Shown here one piece after another: positions 48,158 through 61,175 of a stretch of 64,000 nucleotides of DNA; the first letter of the stretch is position 1, and the number at the start of each line of letters is the position of its first letter. Location: positions 9,982,001-10,046,000 of the forward strand of contig OZ059897.1 of assembly GCA_964057225.1 (NCBI GenBank), in the 5' to 3' direction. This DNA comes from Auanema rhodensis (taxonomy: Eukaryota > Nematoda > Chromadorea > Rhabditida > Rhabditidae). Both the position numbers and the translations under genes were made by a program. The notes beneath the pieces were generated by a model, which ran no database searches, was not told the origin of the DNA, and saw nothing but the letters and a program-made list of their open reading frames with translations.

Positions 48158-51100
48158 ATGTTAAAAGGCTATTGGATATGGTATTCTTCTTTCATTATTT
48201 TACTCCTGAGGCATGAATTAGTGCAGGTTAGTATAACAATGCTTTAATTATGTTATTATTTGAATCTTCAGGCCACATCGCCCAGAGTTGTATCCAATGT
48301 AACGAACATCAAACGACCTAAAACAGCTGATGAGTTGGGTTAGTACGAACTTTTAGTTCTAATTCTATTTGCTAAATGGAATTTTTATTTTATTTTGTGT
48401 TACTCCAAAAAGTATTGTTCTTTTGTAGTTCTACATTTTGATGCTTAGTCATAAATTGCTCTTAATTATTAGTATTCATTGTATATTTTTTGTTATCTAA
48501 GGTGTTCCTAAATGCACTAGCAATTACAATTGCGTAAATAATGGAGCTTGTGTTCGTGATGCTGACGGCAACGGTCGGTGTCTGTGCCCCAAAAGTTGTA
48601 CAGCATGTAAGTATCATAGTTCTTATACACTCTTATATTTGGTTAATTGTTATAGTGATACCAATCACTTGTAAATATCAACGTGATGATTCGTCATGTC
48701 TTGCCATGGGTGAAGACTATTCCCGGAAGTATTCCATTGCTGAACCAACCTGTCACAGAGTAAGACTTGTATTGTTTTCCTTTTATTAACTATTAAAAAC
48801 TGTTTAGTCGAGATGTATATGCCCTCCTATGTTTGAGCCTATTACAAATACAAGATTTCCTATAAAGAACTTGCTTCCCACCAAATGTGACAAACGTTTG
48901 TTGATGATCGAAGATGAATTTTAAATGTTTTGTTTTCAGGAGAGCTTCAGGTCATTGGTGTTGCTCATCCATCTGATTCAGTTTATAAGGGGGCGGATGT
49001 TATTTTGTACTGTTGCATAAATATTGACCCTATAAATCATATTGATGCAAGTGGGGTAAGTATTTCGCCTATAATTTCATTGTAATTTTGTTATTTTACA
49101 GGTAACATTTGTCCAAAATGAAACTGTAACACGGGAACCGACCAAACACCCATTCCGTGATGTAAGATGCTTTTCTGTTTCTTTTTCTTCAATGTATTAT
49201 TATAGTTGTTATCTGAATACGAACAGCTCATAACACCCTCATGTTGGGAATTGGAAATTAAAAATGTCCAACTTTCTGACAGTGGTTCATACATGTGCAT
49301 AGTAAATCCATCTTCAAATTATACACCAGTCAATTACACTATTGAGTTTCAAGTGAAAGGTAATTTTTAATTTTTTTAGTTTCTCTCAAATAGGTAGTTT
49401 GGTAAATATTCTAGAACATGAAAAGCGTCACTACGCTTGGTTTAAAAGAACCAAAAAATTGAATAAATTAGGAAAGTGTAAGTAATGCATAGTGTTGTTC
49501 AGTTGTTTTGTGTCGTGTTGTGATATATATATTAATATTAACAACGACTATATCATGCATGATTTCTAAGAAAGCTTCAATACATATTCGCGCATTCATA
49601 TATTTTTCTGAATAGCTCTGTGGATCAAATCATAATTGTTGATTTTCAGCTCCACGAATGATTCAGAATCTATCTATTCATGCTAATGAAACTGCTGCTA
49701 ATATTACGTGGGATATTCAGGAGGGACCGCAATTGAAAATTGATTTGAAGTAAAATCAGTGATCGAGTTAAGATTTAATTTGTTTCTCTTAAGGTTGTTA
49801 CGGCGTACCGGCTATGAAGGAAAAGAAGTTTGGTCTCAAGAAAACTCCATTTCTCCCGTAACAATAGGTTTGGAATGTTGCAGTACATTATAATCAAATA
49901 TTCCGTTTTAGGGAGTCTTCGCGCTGCAACGCCATATACTTTGTTCGTTAGTGTGAAAGATGGTCAACTCGAGCCCTTCCAACTTTCTGAGCATTTCACA
50001 ACACTCGAAACAAGTATATTATTAAATATAGCATTTCCATTTTTTGAAAATTCAATTTCAGAACCATTACCACCGAAATTTGTTGGTGTTCGTGTTGGCT
50101 ATAACTCTGGTCCTTCAAATAGTGGTTCGTTTTTGAATTGCGAAGTTGAATGGAAAGCTCCAGCATTGACAAATGGAAGAATTGTGAAATATTATGTAAT
50201 GCTTTTCAAGTTTTAAGCATACTTATCTCATTATTCAGGTTCGTGTACGAGGACAACTCAGGAAATCTAAAGTTGGAGGTCCATTAGTTCAAGATGATTT
50301 TCCACCTTCTGTTGACAAAAGATGCGCTAATTGGGATGAGACAGAACAGGCAGTAAACGGAATCAATCCTATAGAGTTTTCAAGTGATTTATATTTCTGT
50401 AAATATGGACCATTGAAGGTATAACATAATCTTTCTTACACACTAGAATTATTGTTTTTAGCCTAACCGAAATTACACAATTACTGTTTGGGCTGAGAAT
50501 GCTGCAGGAAAATCTTCTCCTGTGACATTTCCGAAAACCTGCGTTACTCACTATGCTGAGCCTGATGAAGTAGAGTTCTTTTTCTTTTCAATTTATTTTT
50601 TTACTTCTCAGGTTGATAAGCCAATCACATCTGCAGGAAGTAACCATTCTTCATTTTCTCTTGCATTTGTTAAAAAACCTGAGGATATAAATGGGCCGAT
50701 AAGGTTTGTTAATTTAAGTTTTAAAGCTCTTAATTTAATTTTTTTTGTCTTAAGCTGCTACTATATTGCTGTTGTTCCTTTACCTAAAAACGTATCTCTT
50801 GATACTCTGCCTCAACCACCTAATATTGCAATGGATACTCATACTAAGGTAATTCATGATCGTTTTAATTTGATACTAATGAAGAATTCTAGGCATTTTC
50901 AAACAATCTTCAACCATATTCTGAACGGAAAGTATACTTCGCTTACATTGCTGAGAGTTACACCCAGCTACCAGATCATACAGTGATTGGCGACGATCTT
51001 TTCATTCCAGGAATCAAACAGTGCAACATGCTGTAAACAAGGAAAATCTATATGAAAACTTATAAATATAAATTTCAGATATTTGAGTAGATATTCTGTG

Positions 51101-54100
51101 TCTGATAAACCTATACGTCAAGGCATTAAGTACACAGGATTTCTTATTGTCAGAGTTGACAAAGAGAAAGAAGATATTGATGTGAATCCTTCTATGTTGA
51201 AGAAAAAAAGTAGCATTAGATACTTGAGGAATGTTTCTCAAAACAGGTATTAAAGTTTTATTTTTTCTCGTTTTCAATGTTCGTGTTCCAGAGATTCTCC
51301 TCATTATTCCTCTTCTGTCAGATCAATACGACAACTACATATGAGCGGCCCGGTTTACGGATACAGTGCATATTTCAAACCTGTTTTTCTACAAGATGAT
51401 GGTACCTGTGCTTTTACTTTTTTATTTCAAAATTTTACCTTTAGACGGAAGTTCGTTGGGAACAGTGTTTAAAGTTGTCGGACCTGTTCTGCTATTTGTT
51501 ATAATGGCATCCGTTGTGGGTTTGGTTTTCATGCAAAGGTTCGCATACTTCATAATTTTTAACTATTACATTTTTTGTTTATAGAAGAGGGATGCTAGGC
51601 AACTGGTGGCCTCTCAAAATAACAAAAGAAACTCCGGAAAGAACTTTGCTAAAGCCTACTTATCAGGTAAAATATTGCGTTAGCCTGTGATTCATAATTC
51701 ATTTTTCTCTATAGGCTGTTTTGATTGAAGATTTACCATCAGAATATCTTCTTAGACATCGTGATTCTGATTTTATGTTTAGTCAAGAATTTGAAGTAAT
51801 TTCTAAATTTCTTGTTATTTATAATTTATATTTTTATTTCAGTCATTACCATCGTATGCATATGAAGCACATTCTAGTAACCGAAAAGAAAATGCTCCCA
51901 AGAACAGGTTTTTTAAGGTTTCGTAACAAGTTTTAATCATTTGAATTTCAGATATAATGATATTAGAGCATTTGATTGTACCCGTGTCAAACTTAAGAAA
52001 ATAAATGGATTGGAATGTTCAGATTATATAAATGCTAACTATGTTAATGGCTGGGATCCTCGTAAGAAATTCATTGCTGCGCAAGCTCCATTAGAAAATA
52101 CTCTTGATGATTTTTGGCGGATGATTTGGGAACAAGTAGCCATTCCTCTCTCTTAACATATAATATTTTTTTGTTCAGGAAAGCAGAATTGTGGTAATGG
52201 TAGCTAACTTATTAGAAAAAAATAGGAACCAGTGTTGTAAATATTGGCCAGATGATGTTCCAATTAGGTAATTTATTTGAATTTAGAATTCAAAAATTCT
52301 TTTTTAATTAACAGATATGGCGATTATAAAGTAGTACCAGTAGCATCTAATTACAATGCTTGCTATACCGTTCGTAGTTTTGATCTAATTAATATGAAGA
52401 GTTCAAGAAATTCATTTTCAAAGAGGTACAGCTTTTTTATTTATGTTTTAAAATTGTCAAGACATTTAGATCGGAATTTGGATCTGCTGAATCGAACATA
52501 GGATCCGAATATGCTAATGTACCATCAGCTAGATTGAGTGGAAGAGTAGAAACACCTTTAAATGATTGTGAAGAAGGTATTTAACTATTTCGACATTTGA
52601 AATTAAATAATATATTATATTTAGTACGTAGAATAGTTCAATATCATTTTACTACTTGGAATGACTATAGAGCCCCTGAATGTTCAACTGGACTTTTAAG
52701 GTAATTGTGACTAGAAACATCTTCAATTTACGTCTTATTTTAAGATTTGTCCATCGTCTCCGAAGTCTGCCAGAATTTAATGAATATCCTGTTGTTATTC
52801 ATTGCAGGTATACTATTTCATCTTTATCAATATAATTATTATTTATATTTAGTGCTGGCGTTGGAAGAACTGGAACTTTTGTTGCTATTGACAGTATGTT
52901 AGATCAGATAGAAGCTGAAGGAAAAGCCAACATCTTTGGGTTTGTCTCGGATTTGCGAAAGCAGCGAAACCTGATGGTCCAATCATTGGTATTATACTCT
53001 CTTGTTAAAAATTTATATCTAACTTTGTGCTTTTCAGGAGCAATATGTTTTCATTTATAAAGCTCTAGCAGAATGGTATTTATATGGTAATACTGATGTC
53101 GAAGCTGAAGATCTAGAAGACTACTATAACAAGCTCTTAGATTCTTCTGATAGGTTTGTTCTGACACTCATGCCTGTATATTATTTCAATTTATTTTAGA
53201 TCTTTCCGAAATGTTATGTCATCTGGATTAGCTGCCCGTCCTGATTCTAATGCTCCTAAGAATGGGCTTGAAGCGCAATATAAGGTTGGTTCATTTTGTA
53301 TGGAAAATAAAAATAGTTGACAACTTTTAGAAATTGACTCAAAGCCTTGAGTCAACACCTAAAATTTCGTTTGCATTGAAAGAAGAAAATATAATGAAAA
53401 ATCGTTTTGAAGCTGCTGTTCCCTATGATAAGTAAGTTCACAGTCAAAATATTGCCTTGTACACTTTTTTTTTAGAAATCGAGTAGTTCTTGCTCCTCTT
53501 ATGGGATCTGTTGACGATTCTTCTTATATTAATGCCAGTGAATTGAAGGTATAATAACATTTGAAATTAATTTTATATGGTTTTTCTAGTTACAGGGTTA
53601 CTTCTATCCCTATATTTTGGCTCAAGATCCAGTTAGTGAAAACACCGTGTTCGATTTTTGGAGAATGATCAGCGAAAAGAATGTGACAACATTAGTCATG
53701 TTATCTCGTGAGGACGATCTAAGTCTTTCAGAAAAAGTATTTATATCTTATTATATATTTACTTAATTGATGTGATTTCAGTACTGGCCTGAAGACAGCG
53801 AAAAAGAGTTTGTAACATCTAGAAACCAGAATAGGTTTACCATCCAATTGCTTAGTGAAGAACGATTTTCATACTATCACACCAGAAAACTTCTGTATCA
53901 GTCGTCTGTATGTTATTTATCTTTTATTTTATTTTATAAATTCACCATTTAGTTCGGAGGCAAAGAATGGATTGCTGTAACTCAATATTGCTTACTTGAT
54001 TGGCCACCTGAGCAAAACGTTCCGTTTTCGTCTAGCTCGGTTCTTTCTCTGATTGGACGTGTTTTGGAAACTCAGAGTCAGCTTCCGGATTCCGGTCCTA

Positions 54101-54418
54101 TTGTAGTTCATTGCCGGTATGTGTAATTTACTCTTGATAGCAATGTAATTCAAATTATTCCAGAAATGGGTCTTCACAGGGAGGAATCTTCTGTTCTGTC
54201 TCCTTACTACTAGAACGTTTAAAAACAGAACAGAAAGTAGATGTTTTCCAAACTGTAAAGATGCTTCAATCTCAAAGAACTATGATGTTTATGAAATTGG
54301 TAAGTAAAGTCTCTTAACATCTTCAACTCAACAACCTTTTTTCCAGGATGAATATGATTTTTGTTATCGAGCAGTTATAGAATATATTCGGCATATGACG
54401 AAATTTCACCGGCTCTGA
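48158..54418 (+). CDS. clr-1: Receptor-type protein tyrosine phosphatase (CLR-1-like)
   Basis: A complete, many-exon transmembrane phosphatase. The signal peptide ([18 protein letters not shown]) leads to an EGF-like cysteine-rich part ([19 protein letters not shown]), an Ig-like domain (VILYCC ... DSGSYMCIV), FNIII-type repeats ([38 protein letters not shown]), a transmembrane helix ([20 protein letters not shown]) and two PTP domains. D1 has [10 protein letters not shown], the WPD loop as WND, and the intact active site [13 protein letters not shown]2 keeps the Cys but reads [10 protein letters not shown], with Gln in place of the catalytic Arg, and WPP in place of WPD, so it should be inactive. 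Domain order resembles nematode CLR-1, a negative regulator of FGF-receptor (EGL-15) signalling; the orthology is inferred, not proven. Start at 48158 follows a leader acceptor and a small uORF; stop TGA 54416-54418. Confidence 0.88.
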
Positions 54419-55297
54419 ATTAATTGTTTCCACTCTCACTCATTTGATGATCTCTTGCGCCTTACTTCGAAAGACGTTCTGTTTTCAGTCTTTTTGATTA
54501 ACGGGTATCGTTATTCTCATTTTATTTTTGAACTCTTGTATGACATTTAGAGTTACTATTATAATGACTCCCCGAATAAGTTAAGGGAATAACCTTTTCC
54601 TCAATATTGCTAGTCAGATAATATCACTTTATTTATTGCAATTGATGTAATTTTCATTCACTCCTCCTCAATGTGCCTAATTTCTAACTTTTTTGAATTC
54701 AAATAATGCTTGTTCTTCTTTATACTTAACATTATTTTCTTATCTTTAGGTTTAACTGATTCACATTAAGCAATTCTACAATTTCTGATTTTCTCAATCA
54801 TTAATGGCCCTAAATTAAAGCCTCACACGAGTATTTGTGTATATATATTGAACAGTTTACTGGAAAAGTTCTATTTTGTTAATTTAATTCAACGTTTCTT
54901 TCAATAATAATTATTCATTCTACAAATCTTTAAGAGTATTTTAAATTTAGGTTGTAGACGATATACTCTCCCAGATATTCGTGTGGAATACATGGGGCTT
55001 CAAAAATAATTATGTGCCATATAGATGATATAGATTTACTTGTTATGTATGAGTAATAAAAATATAACTATTGATATAGTGATATTATATTTGAAAATTT
55101 CGTTCCCTCCCTACGTTTAGTCGACAATATTCGAATTTCATGATCTGTTTGTAAAGAAACAGATTTAGCAATACCATAGAAACTAAGCTAATTGTACATT
55201 TTGGAAATCAGAATAAGAAATGTTTAGATATCAATTATTTATCATAATATATTTGCACATTTGTTGAGATCATACAATATACTGATGAAAACAATTG
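54419..55297. other. Convergent 3' intergenic region
   Basis: Sits between the 3' ends of the phosphatase and the minus-strand secreted-protein gene. It is AT-rich with an aataaa-type motif (55055); no gene seen. Confidence 0.6.
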
Positions 55298-57594
55298 TTA
55301 AGATAATCCCAATTTTTCGGACATCTGGGTATTTAAGGTTGTTGAACTATCACTTACAACATCGTTCATATACTCTATGCCATTAAGTCCCATTCGATTC
55401 ATTATATGTCCCATAGAGGGGAATCCTATTGAAGTTCCACTGTTTACATTAACTCCAATCAAAGGAACAGCCATTCCCTTCAAAATTTTAGTTTTTACGT
55501 CATAAAATTAGTTCAATAATACCTTATTGAATGATATTCCTCCATTATACCAATCTACTCCTACTCGATCTGCTAAGCCAATGAATGGTCCTACATGATA
55601 TCCGTTTGTTACTTGAATTGGCTTTCCTAGTTCTCCTTCTTTCAATGGAACGTGGACCTAAGATTCAAATGAGAGTTCTTTCTTCTATTGAGGACCACTT
55701 ACTTGAGTTCCTGCTCCTCCTTCAACTCCTAAACTTTGACCGATCGGCACACTCCAGCCAGTTTTATATCCATATGTTCCTTCGTACCAATTGGCACCAT
55801 ATTCACCGGTTTGAGACCAGAAATCTCGAACTCCAAGGTTGTTAGAGTATCCACCACCCCATGACCCGAAGTCAATTTTTCCGTGATGGCCATTGCCTAC
55901 ACCTCCTTCTTCATTCACAGGATAATAAGGAATTCCATTAACTCCCCAATCATAGTATGTTAATCCAACTCCAGAAGAGAAAGCATTTGCAACTGCTCCG
56001 AGTGGCTTAGCCTGAATATGGTATGAGGTGATGTTTAATCACGATGAATCGTTAAACCTGAGCTTGAAATTCACCACAGTCTTCGTTGTAACCTTGGCAT
56101 TTAGCTACAAGGGCTTCCGGAATTTTCGGACCATAACATACCGGAAATGGGGAAAATATATTTTGCTTTAATTTTTACTTTTCTAGTACCTGAGCAGCAA
56201 CTTTTGAGAATTTCAAGCATAAATCATAAATTTCTTTTTTAGAAAGCCCTAATTGTTTAATTGGAACTCTTCCAGTGAACTATAAATTATTTAAATTATG
56301 AGCTCTACTTAAGTATATGACATACTGTTTGTACTTTCTGTTTAATTGGTGTTTTTGATTCAGAATTAGTAAATGGTGAATCAGGTTCGCTCTCTTCTTT
56401 TGTTTCTTCTTCAATAAATCCTTCTTGATCTGAGCTTTGCTTCTTATTTTCATCTAGAAGATCACCATCCTCTACCTAAGTAGAATAAACAACTCAAAAC
56501 AAACAGTAAAAACAGAAAAATTACAGTTTTTGCTGCAAGCATTCGAGGTTGTGGTCGATTTTGGCCGCCGCCATTTTTACCATTAGCCATGTTAAGCAAT
56601 TCTTGAACCTAATTCATCAATATTGATTGAACATTTGAACAAGCGGGAACAAACCTCCTTGAAAGGTGTTGCTGGCTTAAAAGCGCTTTCACTTATTGGT
56701 TCATAATTTTGATTATTATTATTTTCTTTTATATAAAAGTAATCTCCAATTCTCTCATCTACATCTGTATTTTCACGATCTCCATCTTGATCAGATTTTA
56801 GTTTTGGTAATTCAAGGAATGGTAAAACTTAAAAACAATAAGAAATGATGTAATAATCTCAAAATAATTCCTACTTTTTTTTGAAAAATCTAATAATCCT
56901 GTTCCCTGTTCTCGAACATCAGAGACTTTTATTGTTCCTAAACCTGCTATTGAAGCCTGATAAGAACATTTTTCAAGTTCGCGACTTTAAGAAATTAATT
57001 GCATTACCTTAGCGCTTGATCCAGATTGTTCTCCAGTGGCTGTTTCTCTAGTCATATAACCCATATTAGGAGTATCAGACAGACTATATGTACCTCCATT
57101 GAAAGGCTCATTTTCTGATCCTTCTGAAAAAAAAAACATTGAAAATTGTATTCAAAAGTGATTTAACCTGGAATAAACTTGGCAACAATTTGCTCAGAAT
57201 CACCAGCTCCAAGCAATCCCAAACCGTTGATTGGTAGTTTGGTGTCATCTCCTATTTTGTGTCCAAAAGCAAGAGGACCTGAATAAAGATTCAGAAATGA
57301 TAAAGAAATTTCAGCCAGAGGCAAGAAATATAAAAATCAAAAAAATTCATAAACGTACCAATAGCTCTTAGAAAATTTGATGGACTTCTACGAACTTCCG
57401 AATAATATCCTAATGGCCTAGCAACAGGTGCATCTCTTTTAATTCTTAGAAAGCTTTGAAATAAGTTAGATTGATCATACATATACACTTCATTAGCTAT
57501 AAAATTAAAATATTAAATAAGAATATGATTAGATTTTACCAAATGCGTAGGTAACTAGAAGTAGGAGGCAAAAATTCCATATGGCTGTCCGCAT
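55298..57594 (-). CDS. Nematode-type secreted protein, function unknown
   Basis: The ATG at 57592-57594 opens a clear signal peptide (MRTAIWNFCLLLLVTYAFA). About a dozen exons follow to TAA 55298-55300. The N-terminal half has basic sites (RIKRD; EVRRS) that could be cleavage points, then a charged, poorly conserved-looking region (EEETKEESEPDSPF). The C-terminal half contains a short cysteine region (CLKFSKVAAQVCYGPK; CQGYNEDCGEF) and a Gly/Tyr/Trp-rich part (LTYYDWGVNGIPYYPV; GSWGGGYSNNLGVRDFW; YEGTYGYKTGWSVPIG). I do not recognise the family. It is likely exported; a role in the extracellular matrix or cuticle would be a guess from composition only. Confidence 0.75.
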
Positions 57595-57861
57595 GATAAC
57601 GACAGCTAATGCTTAATGTTAGAAATTTCAAAGCTAATCTCGCATGTGATAAGAACTTCGTAAATTAAAACCGGATCGAGAACGAGATTTGACACTATCC
57701 TATTGTGATGAAGAAAACGCCGTGAATCGTTTATCATGTTACCTATCCGCCTGGTTTTATCTCAGCTTGAGAGCATGATAAAGACAATTTTAAAGATTAA
57801 AATAAATTCTTTATAAATTACAAAGATAACCGAAAAAAAAAGAAAAAAAAAAGAATGCTGA

Positions 57862-59502
57862 TCAAGAAAAAAATGATGGAAAAAAACTTTTGAGACCTCT
57901 GTGTGGAAACTGATCATGGCGTTCCCTTAAAAGTTTCTTGTATTCATTATTTTGAATTTCCTAAAAGAAAATATTAAATTTAATTTATTAACATCATTCT
58001 TCACTTTTAAAACTCTCCATCCATTTGATTGAGTTTTCAAAATATAATCAGAGTTATCTGTTCGCGTTGATAATCTATTAGTTCTAAAATAAATATTTAT
58101 AATTAAGTCAGAAGTTATATTAAGTTTAACCTTAAACCATAGATTAATGAACATGCTAGTCTAGCACTAATACAAGTGTATAAAAGATGCTCTTCCTTAT
58201 ATTCTTTTGATCTCTTCTCTTTATAACCGTTCAGAAAGTGTGAAGTAATATGCTCAAAACTGAAAAGAAACCTTCCATATCCATATAGTTTTTCAGAAAT
58301 TTAATAACTTTCCCCCACCTAATATTAGGATATGACAAATGCATGTAAAGAATACAAGCTCCTATATCACAGTTTCTTGCGGACACATGAACATCGCCAA
58401 AATCAAGAAGTCCAGATATCTAAAGATAAATAATTATATATATATATATATATATTATATGTTATAGTCTAATCTCAAACAAGTAATAATAATTGGAATT
58501 TTTATATTATCACGTAAAGTTCACGTTTGAGTAGTTCAGAAAGGTTTTGTTTAAAAGGCGTGAAACCCGGTTGTATACTATATAGAACTAACCTTCAACT
58601 CATAACTATGAGCGCTTGAAACCAAAATGTTAGTTTCATTGAAATCAGAATGAATAAGACCTTAATAATGGAATCAAATAGGTTGTTTAAAATAATTCTT
58701 ACCAATATCTAATTTATTCTTTTCAAAAAAAACTTTATTTTCATAATTTTTGATGGCATTTTGTGCCAAACTGCCTTTATCCTCAGGTAAATTTCCATTT
58801 TTCATTAGAATATCTATCTCACTATAAAAACATTTAAAGTTATCCGGAGATATGAAAGGTAAATGTGTTGTTTTCCAATCATTTTCATCACATATGTTAT
58901 GAAAGTCGGCCATTAATTTTCCAAGATCGGATAGGAAATCGTCATTTATTTCATGATCTTCAAGTACAGATCCTGGCAATGTTTCAAACATGCGAATAGG
59001 AAATTGCTCTGAAATTACAAGAGATGTTGGTTAAAATCGTTTTCCGTCTCAATAAGTAAACTTGAATTGATCGTAACTGATCCAGTCAGTGTTCCATGTA
59101 TCGTTGGAATTAATACAGGTGCCGGTATACCATTTGCATTCAGAACACGATACATTTCGTTTTGAAGATCTAAACATTACTTTCTGTGAATAAAATACCA
59201 ACTTTGTCTTGCAAGCCTAAATGTTCTTGATTTCGTGCTTCAATGGGATTTGATATTTTGATCACAACATCGTGAATATCACTCGCTTTGTGTTTGAACA
59301 CAACATTTTTGATTCGAAAATTAATATCTTCATATCCGGAAAGATGAACGAAATCGCCTTAAAATATTTATAAAAGTCATGTAAACAATTGGAACAAACC
59401 TTCATCAATATGATAAGTGTTCTTAGCTATTGCCAGTTTTTCCTCATCGCTCAAAAATGGAACTTGAGTTTCTTCATTTACGTCAATAAAAGGATCAGAC
59501 AT
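57862..59502 (-). CDS. HYKK: Hydroxylysine kinase-like aminoglycoside-phosphotransferase-fold protein
   Basis: The ATG at 59500-59502 starts MSDPFIDVNEETQVPFLSDE. The order of motifs follows the APH/hydroxylysine kinase family: an N-lobe strand region (NVVFKHKASDIHDVVIKISN, ARNQEHLGLQ), LNANGIPAPVLIP, a helix with LGKLMADFH, the catalytic loop GLIHSDFNETNIL (the D in HSDFN is the likely base) and the metal-binding LLDFGDVH. This enzyme phosphorylates 5-hydroxy-L-lysine with GTP in lysine/collagen breakdown. An intron of about 59 nt (donor after YPNI, acceptor before FEHITSHF) restores the frame in the C-lobe. The last exon ends KSFFPSFFS at TGA 57862-57864. All core motifs are intact; no signal peptide, so cytosolic. 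Confidence 0.85.
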
Positions 59503-59843
59503 ATCTCAAAAAGAGAGAGATAGAGTTAATAAGAGAAAGAGAGAGAGAGAAATCCAAAAAAAGCTTTCTAATGGATAATCAATACATAATTTTTGAAACA
59601 TGAATAATAATTCTAAAATGATAAAACTGATAAAATTTATTATGTTTTTTATATCAATCAATTGATTATTTTCTCTTAATCAATAAACATTATTATATGA
59701 GCTCTTCCGCATTTGTTGCCACCTCACCCCTCCCCTCCCCCCCTTATATGTACTACTTACTACGAGTATTGTAATCTTCTTTAATAATTCTGAATGATTT
59801 ATTTCTTTGAGAAATTCGGAATAATCATTATTTTTCATTTTTT
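59503..59843. other. Short intergenic spacer
   Basis: Between the kinase start and the 3' end of the KCNE-like gene on the same strand. It includes a GA-rich patch (59512-59550), aataaa motifs on the minus-strand side and a C-rich run at 59727-59741. No gene seen. Confidence 0.55.
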
Positions 59844-60875
59844 TCATGGAAAATCATCCATGTTATAGCTAAAAACTTCGCTTTCTTCTGCTTCATCGAA
59901 TAAAAATGCTTCACTTTTGCAACTTAAATCTGATGATAATCTGAAAAGTCAATGTTAAGTTGTATTGTGATCTTCTGAACTAGCCGAGATAGTTGTGATG
60001 ATGGCCTACTGTTTGGTGCTGATATTGGTGCAGATAGATGTTGACGTTGATTATTCGTCGTTGCAGGAATTGAATAGTTATGATGTGTCACAACAATTTC
60101 TGGCAAATATCCTTGAAACGATTTTGCTCGTGATGGAGGTTTGATAACCAACGGAAAACGTAAATTCGTGGGTACGCTTCCAGTGGAGTTGCGTTCTTTG
60201 ACTGAATGATTTTCTTAAAAACATTGCGTGCAAGTTAAATTACCTCCATGACAACTTGAACTCCGTCCCCTCAACTTCCGGATTCCTCGTAAACCTAAGT
60301 GAGTCAGCCAAGCTTGAGCCTTGCCCTTATCTTCTCTGAATTTGATCAAGTTAAAAATGATTTTTCTAATAGATTAAGTAAAGCTAACTTCAACTTTCTA
60401 CGTTGTCTCTCTCGCTCTTCATAGTCAACATGAATTTGCATTGAAGCCAACAACATTGCAACCAGAAAATAAAGTAAAAATTAAAAAAATATTTTTATGG
60501 AAGAAAACTATTTGTAGTTCAGTGTTCTTGTAATAGATACCTGATCATCAACATTTTCACTTTTACGTACAGAACGGAACAACAAGCAAACAATAACAGA
60601 AGCAAATACACCAAGTATAGCAATTATATAAATATCTGCTCCTCTTCTATGTTCCTTTAAATTTAAAATAAATAATATTTGCTGATATATATATCGAATA
60701 CCCTAGAGTTTTTATAATCATTCCATGCTTGATTATTAATTTGAGCTACAACATGAAGTAATTTCCGATAACATTCAGATGATAGCTCAGGCTGTACAAA
60801 ATTATGATTTTTGAAAGAAAAATGATTATTTGCAGATGATAATGAAGGAATTTCAGTGAGATTCATTCCTATCAT
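59844..60875 (-). CDS. KCNE/MPS-like single-pass potassium-channel accessory subunit
   Basis: The ATG at 60873-60875 lies 7 bases after an attttcag acceptor, probably the leader site. The short extracellular part has an N-glycosylation site (NLT). One transmembrane helix follows (YIIAILGVFASVIVCLLF), then a basic juxtamembrane RSVRKSE, much like the KCNE pattern of a helix followed by S-x-V-K/R-S-K. The cytoplasmic tail is basic (ERQRRKLK) and then Ser/Pro-rich. Nematode KCNE relatives (MPS) tune Kv channels. The assignment rests on topology and the juxtamembrane motif, so it is moderate. The last junction is uncertain: a 44-nt intron at 59941-59984 with a GC donor gives a tail ending FSYNMDDFP at 59844, whereas a GT donor nearby would stop sooner. 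The first exon is partly copied in inverted orientation at 62643-62841. Confidence 0.55.
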
Positions 60876-61006
60876 TAGTTGACTGAAAATTAAGAATTAG
60901 AATTCAATAATGTGTTTGTATATCAAATAGAATTAGTTTTATTGAAAAAAGAAAAATGAATTTACATGTTATATCAATGGTTTCCTCAAAGAAAAACTCT
61001 GAGAGA
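60808..61006 (-). repeat. Left arm of a 199-bp inverted duplication
   Basis: The reverse complement of this segment matches 62643-62841 at every position I compared except one (60924 versus 62725). It covers the first 23 codons of the KCNE-like gene, its start codon, the leader acceptor and about 130 bp of upstream sequence ending at a GA microsatellite. Confidence 0.95.
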
Positions 61007-61026
61007 AAGAGAGAGAGAGAGAGAGG

Positions 61027-61104
<78 letters not shown>
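61001..61104. repeat. (GA)n microsatellite bordering the inverted repeat
   Basis: About 100 nt of GA dinucleotides with a few G/A interruptions, starting where the left arm ends. A TA repeat follows at about 61147-61169. Confidence 0.95.
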
Positions 61105-61106
<2 letters not shown>

Positions 61107-61141
61107 TAAATAGATTGAAATAACTGAAGAATTTTTATATA

Positions 61142-61175
<34 letters not shown>

